DNA from: Candidatus Fermentithermobacillaceae bacterium
GTDB taxonomy: Bacteria > Bacillota > Sulfobacillia > Fermentithermobacillales > DUSS01
Length of the DNA: 64,000 nt
Reading direction: 5' to 3'
NCBI GenBank assembly: GCA_012842495.1
Contig: DUSS01000009.1
Span: 1 to 64,000 of the forward strand
The notes under the pieces were generated by a model, which saw nothing but the letters and a program-made list of their open reading frames with translations, was not told the origin of the DNA and did not search any database. The translations under genes and the position numbers were made by a program. Positions 26,774-36,792 of the stretch are shown here, piece after piece; the stretch's first letter is position 1; each line of letters starts with the position of its first letter.

Positions 26774-28651
26774 TCACGAATGCGGTACCTTTACTTCGAG
26801 TCCCAGCTCTTCGAGTTTCTCCCGGTCGATGGACGCCGGCGCGTCGGTCAAAACGCATGTACCGCTCGAGTTCTTCGGAAAAGCGATGACCTCCCGGATG
26901 GTTTCGGCGCCGGCCATCATCATAATCAGCCTGTCCATGCCGAAGGCGATTCCTCCGTGGGGCGGCGCTCCGTATTCGAACGCTTCCAGGAGAAAACCAA
27001 ACCTTTTCCTGGCCTCTTCTTCATTCAATCCCAGGACTCTAAATACCTTCTCCTGGACGTCCCTTCTGTGAATACGTATGGATCCCGAAGCCAGTTCCAC
27101 TCCATTCAGGACCACGTCGTAAGACCGGGCACGGATAGCTCCGCGGTCGGTTCGGGCAAGCTCCTCAAACCGTTCCAGATCCTCGGGGACTGGACTGGTG
27201 AACGGGTGATGCGCCGCTTCCCACTCCCCGGTATCCTCGTTGATTTTTAGGAGGGGAAATTCGGTGACCCATAGAAAGGCGCTGCTCCCCCGGGGGATCA
27301 TCCCGAGCGTGCGGCCGAGATCCAGCCTCATCTTGCCCAGTACCTCACAACACGGCACGTCCTCTCCGGCCACACACAGGACCAGATCGCCGGTGACGGC
27401 GCCTGACATCTCCCTCACCCGGTCGAGCTCGCTGTCCGACAGGAATTTCCGGGCCGGCGACCTCACCTCTCCGTCAAGATATGCCAGGGTGATGAGGCCC
27501 TTTGCCCCATATCCCTTGGCCCTTTCAACCAGAGCATCCACCTGGCTCCGGGGCATGCCCGCCTGTCCCGGCGCGACGAGGGCTTTCACGCGTCCGCCGC
27601 GCCGGAGGACATCAGCTACCACCTTAAACGAGGTACCTCGAAAAGCTTCCGTCACGTCGTGTATCTCCATGCCGAACCTTATGTCGGGCTTATCCGTTCC
27701 GTAACGAGCTACAGCTTCCCGGTAGGTCATGCGCGGGAATGGGACAGGAAGGGTCACCCCCAAAACGGTCTTCCACGTATATCCCAATAGTCCCTCGACC
27801 AGCGAGAACACTTCCTCCTCGCCGGCGAAGGACATCTCTATGTCTATTTGTGTGAACTCCGGCTGCCTGTCAGCTCGCAGGTCCTCATCCCGGAAACACC
27901 TGTTGATCTGGAAGTACTTGTCCACCCCGGCCACCATGAGAAGCTGTTTAAACAGTTGGGGCGACTGGGCCAGGGCGAAGAACTTTCCCGGTGCGGTTCT
28001 CACCGGAACCACGTAGTCGCGGGCACCCTCAGGCGTGCTCCTGGTCATCATAGGGGTTTCTATCTCCCAGAAACCGAGGCTGGAAAGATAGTCCCGCACG
28101 GCCTTCACGGCGCGATGCCGGAGTTCGAGGTTCCGCAACATGGGATACCGGCGAAGATCGAGGTACCTGTACTTGAGCCTGAGATTCTCGTCGGCATCGG
28201 TGTTATCCTGGATATAAAAGGGAGGCGTCTTCGCAGTGTTCAAAATGTGAATTCGGACGGCCTCCACCTCGATTTCACCTGTGGGAAGGGCAGGGTTGAC
28301 GTTCTCCGGCAACCTCTTCGTCACTTTTCCCTCTACGGCTACCACGTACTCGGACCTGAGTAGTTCAGCGGCGGAAAACGCCTGAGCACTCCGGTCGCGG
28401 GAGCTCACTACCTGAACGATTCCGGTCCTGTCGGCGAGATCGATGAATATCAGCTCCCCAAGGTCCCTGCGCCTCCGGACCCAGCCCATGAGCACCACAG
28501 ACTTCCCGGCGTCTTCGACCCGCAACTCACCGCAGTAATGGGTCCTCCGTAAGTCACCCAGGTCCTCGAGTTCAAGCCGGGTCTCAGTTCGCAGCTCGCT
28601 GCTCCGTTTGATTTTCCCGCTCCCGGAGCTCTGTTCGATTCTCTCGCCCAT
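26774..28651 (-). CDS. aspS: Aspartyl-tRNA synthetase
   Basis: About 625 residues from ATG 28651 (AGGGGG 7 nt upstream). N-terminal OB-fold anticodon domain (VVLMGWVRRRRDLGELIFIDLADRTGIVQVV), class II motif 1, motif 2 region FRDEDLRADRQPEFTQIDIEM, the bacterial GAD insertion, and motif 3 GIAFGMDRLIMMMAG. It charges tRNA-Asp. Whether it also charges tRNA-Asn cannot be read from the window. It follows hisS on the same strand. The first 30 residues are a polar, non-conserved extension. Confidence 0.96.
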   Translation of the reverse strand: MGERIEQSSGSGKIKRSSELRTETRLELEDLGDLRRTHYCGELRVEDAGKSVVLMGWVRRRRDLGELIFIDLADRTGIVQVVSSRDRSAQAFSAAELLRSEYVVAVEGKVTKRLPENVNPALPTGEIEVEAVRIHILNTAKTPPFYIQDNTDADENLRLKYRYLDLRRYPMLRNLELRHRAVKAVRDYLSSLGFWEIETPMMTRSTPEGARDYVVPVRTAPGKFFALAQSPQLFKQLLMVAGVDKYFQINRCFRDEDLRADRQPEFTQIDIEMSFAGEEEVFSLVEGLLGYTWKTVLGVTLPVPFPRMTYREAVARYGTDKPDIRFGMEIHDVTEAFRGTSFKVVADVLRRGGRVKALVAPGQAGMPRSQVDALVERAKGYGAKGLITLAYLDGEVRSPARKFLSDSELDRVREMSGAVTGDLVLCVAGEDVPCCEVLGKMRLDLGRTLGMIPRGSSAFLWVTEFPLLKINEDTGEWEAAHHPFTSPVPEDLERFEELARTDRGAIRARSYDVVLNGVELASGSIRIHRRDVQEKVFRVLGLNEEEARKRFGFLLEAFEYGAPPHGGIAFGMDRLIMMMAGAETIREVIAFPKNSSGTCVLTDAPASIDREKLEELGLEVKVPHS

Positions 28652-28789
28652 GTCTATCCCCCTATCCACGAGCATTTATGCCAAGCACCACTACCGAACA
28701 TCTGCACTGGACATCTATACTTGGAGATTACCACAAAGCACAACCGGGGGAGAACAGGAGGCCGTTGCCTTCTCGAGTTCCAGAGCCTT

Positions 28790-30052
28790 TTAACGTCGAC
28801 ATAGAGACTGCATTTCTTCTTTCATTCTTTCAAGCTGCACTTCCCGTTGCCATCCCTCGTCCATCGACCGGACAGTCGCGACACCCCTGGCAGTCTCTTC
28901 GGGGCCAAGGATAACCGCGTAGCGAGCTTCGTACCGTGACGCCTGCTTCATCTGAGCTTTCAAGCTGCGCCCGAGCTGGTCGAAGTCAGCTCGTAACCCG
29001 GCTACCCGCAGCCGGTTGGCGATTTCCAGGGCGCGATACGCGAGGGTGTCATCTACGTAGCATACGAAACAGTCCAGTCTCTCCCAGCCCTGCGGCGGGT
29101 TCTTTCCTTTTTCCACGGCCATGAGAAGCCTTTCGAGTCCCACGGCAAATCCTACGCCGGGAACGGAGGGACCACCCAGTGCCTCGACCAATCCGTCGTA
29201 TCGCCCCCCACCCAGGATGGCGTCCTGAGCACCCAGGGGCGGCCATTTGACTTCAAACACGGTCCGGGTGTAGTAATCCAACCCTCTGACCAGTGACGGG
29301 TCTATCCGGTAACTCATCCCCATGCCGGTCAGGATCTTCCCGAGCGTCTCAAAATGCTCTTTGCACCCGGTGCAAAGGTAATCGAGCATAGACGGAGCTC
29401 CGGCCAGGATCGCGCGGCATGTTTCGTTCTTGCAGTCCAGCACGCGAAGGGGATTTCTTCCGACCCTCCTCCGGCAGTCCTCGCACAGGTCAGATTCCCG
29501 GGCTCCGAGATACTCGGTAAGGGCTTTACGGTACCCTTCTCTGCATACGGGACATCCTATGCTGTTCAGGTGTAGCGTCGTCTCAGTGAGCCCCAGGGCG
29601 TTGCAGATCTCGACGGCAAGGAAAATCACTTCGGCATCGCACAGTGGAGAAGAAGAGCCGAGAAGCTCGGCCCCATACTGCACAAACTCTCGATATCGCC
29701 CTGCCTGGGGCTTTTCATAACGGAACATCGGTCCTATGTAATAGACCTTGACCGGTTGAGGGCCGGAATAAAGCCCGTTCTCGATATATGCGCGGCCGAC
29801 AGGAGCCGTCCCTTCCGGTCTCAACGTCAGGCTTCTACCAGCTCTATCTTTGAAGGTGTACATCTCCTTCTCGACGATATCGGTGGTCTCGCCGACGGTG
29901 CGGGTAAAAAGCTCGGTGTGCTCGAAGATGGGAGTCCGGATTTCCCGGTAATTGAACCGTTCCGAGACGTCTCGAAGAACTCTCTCCACCCGAAGCCATT
30001 TCCCCGTTTCCGCGGGAAGCCGGTCCTCCGTACCTTTGGGACGCGAGATCAT
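28790..30052 (-). CDS. hisS: Histidyl-tRNA synthetase
   Basis: About 420 residues from ATG 30052 with GGAGG 8 nt upstream; a GTG at 30061 directly abuts it. The family start ISRPKGTEDRLP, motif 2 PMFRYEKPQAGRYREFVQYGAELLGS, the histidine-specific LVRGLDYYTRTVFE and motif 3 GVGFAVGLERLLMAVE are present, followed by the anticodon-binding domain. A four-Cys cluster (CPVCREG, CEDC, CKNETC) in the insertion domain matches zinc-binding HisRS forms. It lies between the MBL hydrolase and aspS genes. Confidence 0.96.
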   Translation of the reverse strand: MISRPKGTEDRLPAETGKWLRVERVLRDVSERFNYREIRTPIFEHTELFTRTVGETTDIVEKEMYTFKDRAGRSLTLRPEGTAPVGRAYIENGLYSGPQPVKVYYIGPMFRYEKPQAGRYREFVQYGAELLGSSSPLCDAEVIFLAVEICNALGLTETTLHLNSIGCPVCREGYRKALTEYLGARESDLCEDCRRRVGRNPLRVLDCKNETCRAILAGAPSMLDYLCTGCKEHFETLGKILTGMGMSYRIDPSLVRGLDYYTRTVFEVKWPPLGAQDAILGGGRYDGLVEALGGPSVPGVGFAVGLERLLMAVEKGKNPPQGWERLDCFVCYVDDTLAYRALEIANRLRVAGLRADFDQLGRSLKAQMKQASRYEARYAVILGPEETARGVATVRSMDEGWQREVQLERMKEEMQSLCRR

Positions 30053-30088
30053 CGCCCTCACCTCCGAGCTTTCTTTTCCGGCAGAGGT

Positions 30089-30706
30089 TTAAACAAAGGG
30101 ATTATGTACCTTCTCATGGCCGATGGTAGTTGTCTCTCCGTGTCCCGGATAGACTACCGTATCATCGGGAAGCACGAAGAGTTTCCCCGTGAGGCTATCC
30201 CGGAGGTCGGCCATGCTGCCACCGGGAAGGTCGGTGCGTCCGACGCCCTCGAGGAACAGAGTGTCTCCGGAAAAAAGCGTGCCTTCACGGTAGAGACATA
30301 TGCTGCCCGGCGTGTGCCCGGGAGTTTCCAGAACTTTAAAGGAAAGCTCCCCTACCTTCACCAAGTCTGATTCATTGAGAACGCCGTCCGGGCGAATTCC
30401 CCGCGAGCTTTTCGAGTTCATATACGGCCTCATCCAGCCAGGGTTCTCCAGAAGTTCGGCGTCGCCCCTGCCTAGCAAAACTACGGCGCCGGTCTTCTCT
30501 TTCAGTTCCGCGACCGCCCCCGTGTGGTCAAAGTGAGCGTGGGTGAGGACGATCTTCTCCGCTTTGACACCCTGTTTCCTCATGGCGTCCAGGATTACCG
30601 CGGCATCCCCGCCGGGATCGATCACCATGCAAGCCCCGGAGCTTTCGTCCACCACCACGTAGCAGTTGGTGTCAAGCGGACCTACTGTTAGACAAAGAAT
30701 CTTCAT
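30089..30706 (-). CDS. MBL-fold metallo-hydrolase (glyoxalase II-like)
   Basis: 205 residues. Metallo-beta-lactamase motifs: LTHAHFDHTGAVAEL, the ETPGHTPGSICLY histidine, LFSGDTLFLEGVGRTDLPGGS and a final VVYPGHGETTTIGHEK. This is the YqgX/GloB-like group found in many Bacillota; hydroxyacylglutathione hydrolase activity is not proven and glutathione may be absent here. The ATG has GGGAG about 10 nt upstream. It lies 36 nt before hisS and after dtd. Confidence 0.9.
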   Translation of the reverse strand: MKILCLTVGPLDTNCYVVVDESSGACMVIDPGGDAAVILDAMRKQGVKAEKIVLTHAHFDHTGAVAELKEKTGAVVLLGRGDAELLENPGWMRPYMNSKSSRGIRPDGVLNESDLVKVGELSFKVLETPGHTPGSICLYREGTLFSGDTLFLEGVGRTDLPGGSMADLRDSLTGKLFVLPDDTVVYPGHGETTTIGHEKVHNPFV

Positions 30707-30802
30707 TTATACGACCGCTCCCGTATCAGCCATCAACGTTCGTTGCTTTAAATGAGAGTGTAACTCTACGGTCAGCCGGACGGGCAACGACTGTACGCCG
30801 AC

Positions 30803-31252
30803 CTAGAATTCCTTCTTACTCGAGATGAGAATGGTGACCGGCCCATCGTTGACCAGTTCGACCTGCATGTGAGCTCCAAATTCCCCCGTTTTCGTAGGCA
30901 CGCCGCGGCGCCTGAGCTCCTCGACAAAGGCTTCGTACAGCTCCCTGCCCTTCACCGGCTCCATAGCCATGTCGAACCCGGGCCGCTTCCCCTTCTTCAC
31001 GTCACCAAAGAGCGTAAACTGGGAAACAACCAGAGCTTCGCCGCCCACATCCAGTATGGACAGGTTCATCTTGCCTTCGGCGTCCGGGAAAACCCTTAAG
31101 CCGGCGACTTTTTCGGCCATGTACTCGGCATCTTCCTGGGTATCGTCTCTGCCGACTCCCAGAAGTATGAGAGCGCCCGGGCCTGTGGCAGCTACTTCCC
31201 TGGTTTCCACCGTCACCCGGGCGCGGGAAACCCGCTGGTATACGGCTCTCAC
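30803..31252 (-). CDS. dtd: D-aminoacyl-tRNA deacylase
   Basis: 149 residues. The DTD motifs [17 protein letters not shown] and the C-terminal [10 protein letters not shown] (Gly-cis-Pro type loop) are intact. It removes D-amino acids, and glycine from tRNA-Ala, acting as a proofreading enzyme. GTG start with AAAGGAG about 10 nt upstream. The position next to relA is the usual Bacillota order. Confidence 0.95.
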   Translation of the reverse strand: MRAVYQRVSRARVTVETREVAATGPGALILLGVGRDDTQEDAEYMAEKVAGLRVFPDAEGKMNLSILDVGGEALVVSQFTLFGDVKKGKRPGFDMAMEPVKGRELYEAFVEELRRRGVPTKTGEFGAHMQVELVNDGPVTILISSKKEF

Positions 31253-31308
31253 CCGTCCTGCGCTCCTTTCTCCCCCTCACAACACGCCCTTTAGGCCGGC
31301 GCAACTCT

Positions 31309-33477
31309 TCAGACGGCCCGGGATGGCCGCGCCACCCTTCTCACTTCGGTAACCCCGCGCACATCCCTCATTTGCTTGGTCAGGCGCTTGAGTTCCTCCA
31401 GATCGTGGGTTTCGAAGGTAACGTTGATGAATGCGGTGCCGTCGGAATTCCCTCTGGCGCTCGCGGCGAGGATATTGGCCCCCGCCTTGGCCAAGATTCC
31501 CGTTATGTCCGCAAACAGACCGGGTCTGTCGTGAGCTCTCACCTCGACCGACGAAGGGTAAGCACCCTGCGAGTTCTCATCCCAGGATACCTCGACAAAT
31601 CGCTCCCGGTCCTTGAAGTTCTCGAGGCTCGGGCAATCGAGCCTGTGCACTGACACGCCGCGTCCTCTCGTGATGTACCCGATTATCGGGTCGCCCGGCA
31701 CCGGATTGCAGCAATGGGCGAGTCTGACCAGAAGGTCTCTCATACCCTTCACGATCACGGCATCTTCCGGACCTCTCGGTTTGGCCGGCGTTATCTTGGG
31801 CTCTTGAACCTGCTCTGGCGCGGGAGGGATCTTCTTCTGGACTTCTTCTTTGATCCTCGAGGCAACGTGGACCGGACTCAAACCTCCGTAGGCGATGGCA
31901 GCGTAAACATCCTCGAAGTCGGTGAACCGCAGCCGTTCCAGAACCCGGTCACGTATTTCTTCGTCGTCCAGGCAGTCGGGTTTCAGACCGGCTTTGACGA
32001 TCTCTTTCTCCAATTGGGTCCGGCCCCTCAAGATGTCTTCGTCCCGGAGTTCCTTCTTGAAAAACTGCCTTATCTTCGACCTCGCCGACGGGGTTTTGAC
32101 TATGTCCAGCCAATCCATGCTCGGCCGCCCCGATTGCCTGTTGACTAGGATTTCAACGATGTCTCCGTTCTGAAGTTTGTAATCCAGCGGCACCATCTTC
32201 CCGTTGATCTTGGCGCCCACGCAATGGTTTCCGATATCCGTGTGGATCCTGTAGGCGAAGTCCAGCGGCGTGGCCCCTACCGGCAAGTCGATGACGTCGC
32301 CTTTGGGTGTGAAAACGAACACCTCATCGTTGAAGATATCGAGCTTCAAAGCTTCCATAAACTCCCTGGCGTCCGTCATCTCCCGCTGCCAGTCGAGGAG
32401 CTGCCTTAACCACGCCATCTTCTCTTCGAAGCTCTTGTCGCCCTTGGTACCTTCCTTGTACCGCCAGTGAGCTGCGCTACCGTATTCGGCCGTCTGGTCC
32501 ATTTCCCTGGTGCGGATCTGGATCTCGAACGGCTCACCCAGCGGTCCCACGACCGTAGTGTGGAGAGACTGGTACCCGTTGGGCTTGGGCATGGCGATGT
32601 AATCCTTGAACCTGCCCGGAACGGGCTTCCACAAAGTGTGACAGAGCCCGAGAACCTCGTAGCAATCGGGAACGGTATTCACTATCACCCTCGCCGCTAT
32701 CAGGTCGTATATTTCCGAAAGCGCTTTCCCCTGCCTTTGCATCTTCTGGTAGATGCTGTACAGGTTCTTCGCCCTGCTTTGAACCTCCGCGGGGATCCCC
32801 GCCCGAATCAATCTTTCCTTCAGAGCCGCCATGACCATCGCTGCTTCAGCTTCCCTGTGGCTGCGGTGCTTAGCGATGCTGTGAGCCAGCGACCGGTATT
32901 CTTCGGGATGCAGGTATTTGAAGGCGAGGTCTTCAAGTTCCCACTTAAACCGCCAGATCCCGAGGCGGTGGGCGAGAGGAGCGTAGATCTCTAGCGTCTC
33001 CTGGGCTGTGGCCTTCTGCTTTTCCGGCGGAAGGGCGTAGAGCGTTCTCAGGTTATGCAGCCTGTCGGCAAGACGTATGACCACCACGCGCCAGTCCTCG
33101 GCCATCGCCAGGAACATCTTTCTCAGATTCGAGACCTGCTCTTCGACGGGGCTCTTGAACTCGATGCGGGCGAGCTTCGTCACTCCGTCGACGAGTTTGG
33201 CGATCTGGGGACCGAATTCTCTCTCTATATCCTCAAGGGAGACGTCGGTGTCTTCGACGGTATCGTGAAGGAGGGCGGCGGCCAATGTGGACGCATCCCC
33301 CTCCATCTCCGCCAGGATTTTAGCTACGGCGAGAGGGTGCTGTATGAAGTCCTCTCCGGACAGCCTGTACTGGCCCTCGTGGGCCTTCCGGGCAAACTCG
33401 CAAGCTTTCTCCACGAGTTCGGCGTCTTTGGTGGAGAGGTATCCCGCTATATCCAGGCTTGGACTGGAGACTGACAC
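31309..33477 (-). CDS. relA: Bifunctional (p)ppGpp synthetase/hydrolase
   Basis: 722 residues, the length of long RSH proteins. HD hydrolase domain with LLHDTVEDTDVS and LADRLHNLRTL; synthetase domain with VPGRFKDYIAMPKPNGYQSLHT; a TGS domain (VFVFTPKGDVIDLPVGATPLDFAY); a helical and zinc-finger-like region; and a C-terminal ACT domain (VEVRAHDRPGLFADITGIL). The RFKD signature in the synthetase and the intact HD residues both indicate a bifunctional enzyme. GTG start after GGGAGGG. It controls the stringent response and sits between apt and dtd. Confidence 0.95.
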   Translation of the reverse strand: MSVSSPSLDIAGYLSTKDAELVEKACEFARKAHEGQYRLSGEDFIQHPLAVAKILAEMEGDASTLAAALLHDTVEDTDVSLEDIEREFGPQIAKLVDGVTKLARIEFKSPVEEQVSNLRKMFLAMAEDWRVVVIRLADRLHNLRTLYALPPEKQKATAQETLEIYAPLAHRLGIWRFKWELEDLAFKYLHPEEYRSLAHSIAKHRSHREAEAAMVMAALKERLIRAGIPAEVQSRAKNLYSIYQKMQRQGKALSEIYDLIAARVIVNTVPDCYEVLGLCHTLWKPVPGRFKDYIAMPKPNGYQSLHTTVVGPLGEPFEIQIRTREMDQTAEYGSAAHWRYKEGTKGDKSFEEKMAWLRQLLDWQREMTDAREFMEALKLDIFNDEVFVFTPKGDVIDLPVGATPLDFAYRIHTDIGNHCVGAKINGKMVPLDYKLQNGDIVEILVNRQSGRPSMDWLDIVKTPSARSKIRQFFKKELRDEDILRGRTQLEKEIVKAGLKPDCLDDEEIRDRVLERLRFTDFEDVYAAIAYGGLSPVHVASRIKEEVQKKIPPAPEQVQEPKITPAKPRGPEDAVIVKGMRDLLVRLAHCCNPVPGDPIIGYITRGRGVSVHRLDCPSLENFKDRERFVEVSWDENSQGAYPSSVEVRAHDRPGLFADITGILAKAGANILAASARGNSDGTAFINVTFETHDLEELKRLTKQMRDVRGVTEVRRVARPSRAV

Positions 33478-33667
33478 CTTAACCCTCCCTTAAAAGGTCT
33501 CCTAAAAACGCCAATCCCGGTGATAGCAGCCCAACCTCGCTTGCGCTTGCCATCGTCCCACGGCCGCCGGCGTTTTTCCTGCCGGCACCCCGCCACGCTT
33601 TGCCCCCGCCGGACGTAGTCGCATATGAACTCTTCCGCCACCGGTCCGTGGCCCGTGGTCCGAACGT

Positions 33668-34213
33668 TCAGGAGTCGAGCTTTATCACCGATATTACATT
33701 CTTGTAACCTTTTTTATTCAGATTAGCCCTGCCAGGAATGTAAGTCAATTCGATGAGAAACGCCACGGCCTCGACAGAGCCACCGAGTTTCTCCACCATG
33801 TCGATGGTGGCCAGGATAGTCCCGCCAGTGGCCAACAAGTCGTCGAGAACAAGAACCTTCTGACCCGGTTTCACGGCGTCCCTATGGATTTCGAGCACGT
33901 CCTGTCCGTATTCGAGCTGGTACGATCCCCGTAAGGTTTCCCAGGGGAGCTTACCGGCCTTTCTCACAGGCACAAACCCTTTGCCCAGCCGGTATGCCAG
34001 TGCCGCGCCGATCATAAAGCCGCGAGCCTCGGGCGCAACGATCAGCTCGAAGTCCACGCCCGACACGGCCTCGGCCAGCGCGTCTATGGCTTCGCGGAAG
34101 GCCCGCCCGTCCTTAAGGAGAGTGGTAATGTCTTTGAAACTGACTCCCTTCTGGGGAAAATCCGGAACAACCCTCAAAAGTTTGCCCAACCGCTCACCGA
34201 CGTTCGTGGCCAC
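33668..34213 (-). CDS. apt: Adenine phosphoribosyltransferase
   Basis: 181 residues from GTG 34213, 8 nt after GGGAGG (a GTG at 34222 is too close to it). Family features: RVVPDFPQKGVSFKDITTLL, the APEARGFMIGAALA loop, RKAGKLPWET and the PRPP-binding VLVLDDLLATGGT. It salvages adenine to AMP. It lies between recJ and relA on the same strand, as in many Bacillota. Confidence 0.96.
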   Translation of the reverse strand: MATNVGERLGKLLRVVPDFPQKGVSFKDITTLLKDGRAFREAIDALAEAVSGVDFELIVAPEARGFMIGAALAYRLGKGFVPVRKAGKLPWETLRGSYQLEYGQDVLEIHRDAVKPGQKVLVLDDLLATGGTILATIDMVEKLGGSVEAVAFLIELTYIPGRANLNKKGYKNVISVIKLDS

Positions 34214-34448
34214 GAAACACACCTCCCGTTACCTGCGTCTCTCGCATCAGCTGGTTTTCTACCTTTATCCGAAGCTTTCCTTCAGCCCGTAAAGCTCGCT
34301 CACCGTCCCCCGGATGGCATATCCCGAGATCGAGCTTGAAATCGGCTCCTCGCCTCCGCGGATCTAGCGTTCCTGCCTGCCAGCGGCGCCGGAGGCCCTC
34401 GCCTCCCCGGCGACTCTATGTCCGCACCTACCCGCATCTTCAGGCTGG

Positions 34449-36377
34449 TCATCCAACAAAAGCTTCCTCTTTAATGTCGACGACTTCAAGAGCAATTTCC
34501 TCTCTCCCCTGGAACGTGCGTAACGAAGGTGACAGCACCACATCCGCGGCCAGGCCGGAAACCCCGGGTACCACGAAGTCGGAAGCTTTGTTCAATCCCC
34601 GGCAGTAACAGCGCAACGGAACACCCGAGCGCCCCGATATGTAGATTTCAAGGCCGTTGTCGCTCTTCCGCTCGACTTTCCGTATAACCGCTTTACTTAC
34701 CCCCACCAGCGGTCGGGGATTCCCGGGTCCGAACGGTTCAAGCCTCAAGAGAGAGGCAAGGTACTGGCCGCTGAGTTCGTCCGAAGACAGCCAGTCGTCC
34801 AGAGCGAGCTCGGGACGAAGAGTGGGGAGATCCAGGTGGTCTTCGGCATACCTGCGGAAGTCCTCGAAGAAAGCTTCGACCTTCTCCGGGAGAACCGAAA
34901 AACCTCCTGCCTCCCTGTGTCCTCCCCAGGTTTCCAGGTGCTTCGAACACGAAGAAAGACCCGACCACACGTCAAAGCCGGGAACTGCCCGTACAGAGCC
35001 CTTCAGGATACCGCTACCTCCCGCCAGCGCCACGGGCCGCCAGAACGCATCCCTGATCCTCGATGCCACCACGCCGATGACTCCGGGATGCCAGGAGGGA
35101 GACCATGCGCCAACCAGAGCTTCTCCGGCCGGGTCTCCCCGTTCTTCGAGAATGGCCAGGCACTCTACGGCGATCTGTTCCTCGGTCGCCCTTCGCTCGG
35201 TGTTGAGTTCGTCAAGGAGCAATGCCAGGGACGTAGCTCCCGTCTCGTCACTGGCGGTCAAAAGTTCGTAAGAAAACCGCGCTTCCTTCATCCGACCCGC
35301 CGCGTTCAATCTGGGAACCAGGCCGAACGTTACATCCCTTTCCAGGTTCAGCTTCCCTCCGGAAAGCCCGGCGACCGCCGCCAGAGCGCGTATTCCGGCG
35401 CGAACCGGCCTTCTTAAGAGCTCGAGACCGACCTGGAGCCACCTGCGATTTTGACCCAGAACGCTCACACCGTCGGCCGCAATGGAGAGCGTCACAAGGT
35501 CCAGCCAATCTCCCGCCTCCGCGCTCATCCCGGCCTGGCCGGGAATCTTCACCTCGCCAGCTAACCCAGTCTCCGCGTGGGCCCCCACCTCCGCCAGCAG
35601 GCGATGGGCGACGAGGTAAGCTACCCCTGCTCCGGATAGGTTCTCAAGACCCGAGTTCGACCACTCGGACATCTGGGGATCGACCAGGGCGACCGCCAGC
35701 GGCAGAGTCTGGCCTGGGATGTGGTGATCCGTGACTATGACGTCCAGCCCGAGCTCCGCCGCTTGCCGGAAACCGGAGCCCCCCGCTATGCCGCAATCCA
35801 CCGTTATGATTAAAGATGCACCCTGGCTCGCGAGAGCCCGGACCCCTTCTCTGTGAAAGCCGTATCCCTCCTTCAGCCGGGAAGGAAAGTACACGAAGAC
35901 GGGGTGAATCCCGCAGCGTTCCAGGGCTTCCCTCATGATGACAGCTGAAGTGATGCCGTCCGTGTCATAATCGGCGTAAATCCCGACGGCTTCCCGGTTC
36001 TTTCTGGCGAGGAGCAACCGCTTGACGGCGTTCTGAAGTTGTTCTTCGGCCCTGCCGGGAAGATCCGGCATCAGGTCCGAGGGCTTGGTGGCCCGGAATA
36101 GCTCGGCTGCGCGCCGCAAGTCGCCTTGCACACGTCGCAGGGCCACTCTGGCCGTCCCTTCGGGGATGCCGAGCTCCCGGGACAGTCTTGAAACTTTCGA
36201 TGGATCAACCCTGGAAGGTGCTCTCCAGGTGAAATCCAGGCGAGGCGCCACCTTCCGCAAAACGCCGTTCAAAACGTTCGACCCATTTTTAGACAGCTTT
36301 TTCCTCGAGTCCGTATCCGCGTTATTCCCTTTCCCCTCGAGATTCCCTTTCACGTTCTGCCGGTCCTTGCCAATCAT
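34449..36377 (-). CDS. recJ: Single-stranded-DNA-specific exonuclease RecJ
   Basis: About 642 residues from ATG 36377; an open frame to 36455 overlaps the LapA-like gene and no start has a strong binding site. DHH-family motifs GIYADYDTDGITSAV, IITVDCGIA, VIVTDHHIPG and a later DHHA1-type WGGHREAGGFSV are present, with the OB-fold C-terminal domain. It degrades single-stranded DNA 5'-3' in repair. The first about 60 residues are basic and low in conservation. Confidence 0.92.
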   Translation of the reverse strand: MIGKDRQNVKGNLEGKGNNADTDSRKKLSKNGSNVLNGVLRKVAPRLDFTWRAPSRVDPSKVSRLSRELGIPEGTARVALRRVQGDLRRAAELFRATKPSDLMPDLPGRAEEQLQNAVKRLLLARKNREAVGIYADYDTDGITSAVIMREALERCGIHPVFVYFPSRLKEGYGFHREGVRALASQGASLIITVDCGIAGGSGFRQAAELGLDVIVTDHHIPGQTLPLAVALVDPQMSEWSNSGLENLSGAGVAYLVAHRLLAEVGAHAETGLAGEVKIPGQAGMSAEAGDWLDLVTLSIAADGVSVLGQNRRWLQVGLELLRRPVRAGIRALAAVAGLSGGKLNLERDVTFGLVPRLNAAGRMKEARFSYELLTASDETGATSLALLLDELNTERRATEEQIAVECLAILEERGDPAGEALVGAWSPSWHPGVIGVVASRIRDAFWRPVALAGGSGILKGSVRAVPGFDVWSGLSSCSKHLETWGGHREAGGFSVLPEKVEAFFEDFRRYAEDHLDLPTLRPELALDDWLSSDELSGQYLASLLRLEPFGPGNPRPLVGVSKAVIRKVERKSDNGLEIYISGRSGVPLRCYCRGLNKASDFVVPGVSGLAADVVLSPSLRTFQGREEIALEVVDIKEEAFVG

Positions 36378-36696
36378 AGGTTTTGATCTTCTGCACCTCG
36401 TCCTCGAGTTCTTTGGCTCTTTCCATTTCGGCCACGAGCTTCGTTTCGAGCTCATGCACTCTCCGCTTCAGTCCCAAACTCTTCACCCAGGTCCACGTGG
36501 CTCCTACCAGCACCCCTGTGCATACAGCTACCAAGACGACGAGGGCCAGGTTCAGCTGGACGGACCAGATGAGGAAACTTAACTGTACCATTCCCGCATT
36601 TTGAACAGCGAAAACCACTACTAGGACGAGAAGAGCTATCACAACGAACAACACGAGCCTCACCTCGTTAGTCCTTTTCGTCCTGGAACGGGCCAT
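36322..36696 (-). CDS. LapA-domain (DUF1049) membrane protein
   Basis: 124 residues. Two transmembrane helices (VLFVVIALLVLVVVFAVQNAG; LALVVLVAVCTGVLVGATWTW) with the family's QNAG..QLSFL loop between them, then a cytoplasmic coiled coil of about 40 residues rich in Glu/Lys/Arg. LapA-like proteins are inner-membrane proteins of poorly known role, and here it precedes recJ as in several Clostridia. Its 3' end overlaps the likely recJ start. Confidence 0.8.
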   Translation of the reverse strand: MARSRTKRTNEVRLVLFVVIALLVLVVVFAVQNAGMVQLSFLIWSVQLNLALVVLVAVCTGVLVGATWTWVKSLGLKRRVHELETKLVAEMERAKELEDEVQKIKTYDWQGPAERERESRGERE

Positions 36697-36792
36697 ACCC
36701 TTCGTCCGTAGCTTGCCGGAGATTGGGAACCGCGGACCGTCCCGGGTCTTAGCGCTCTCCCGTCGACGAGCTCAAAGGGGATTGCCGGACCC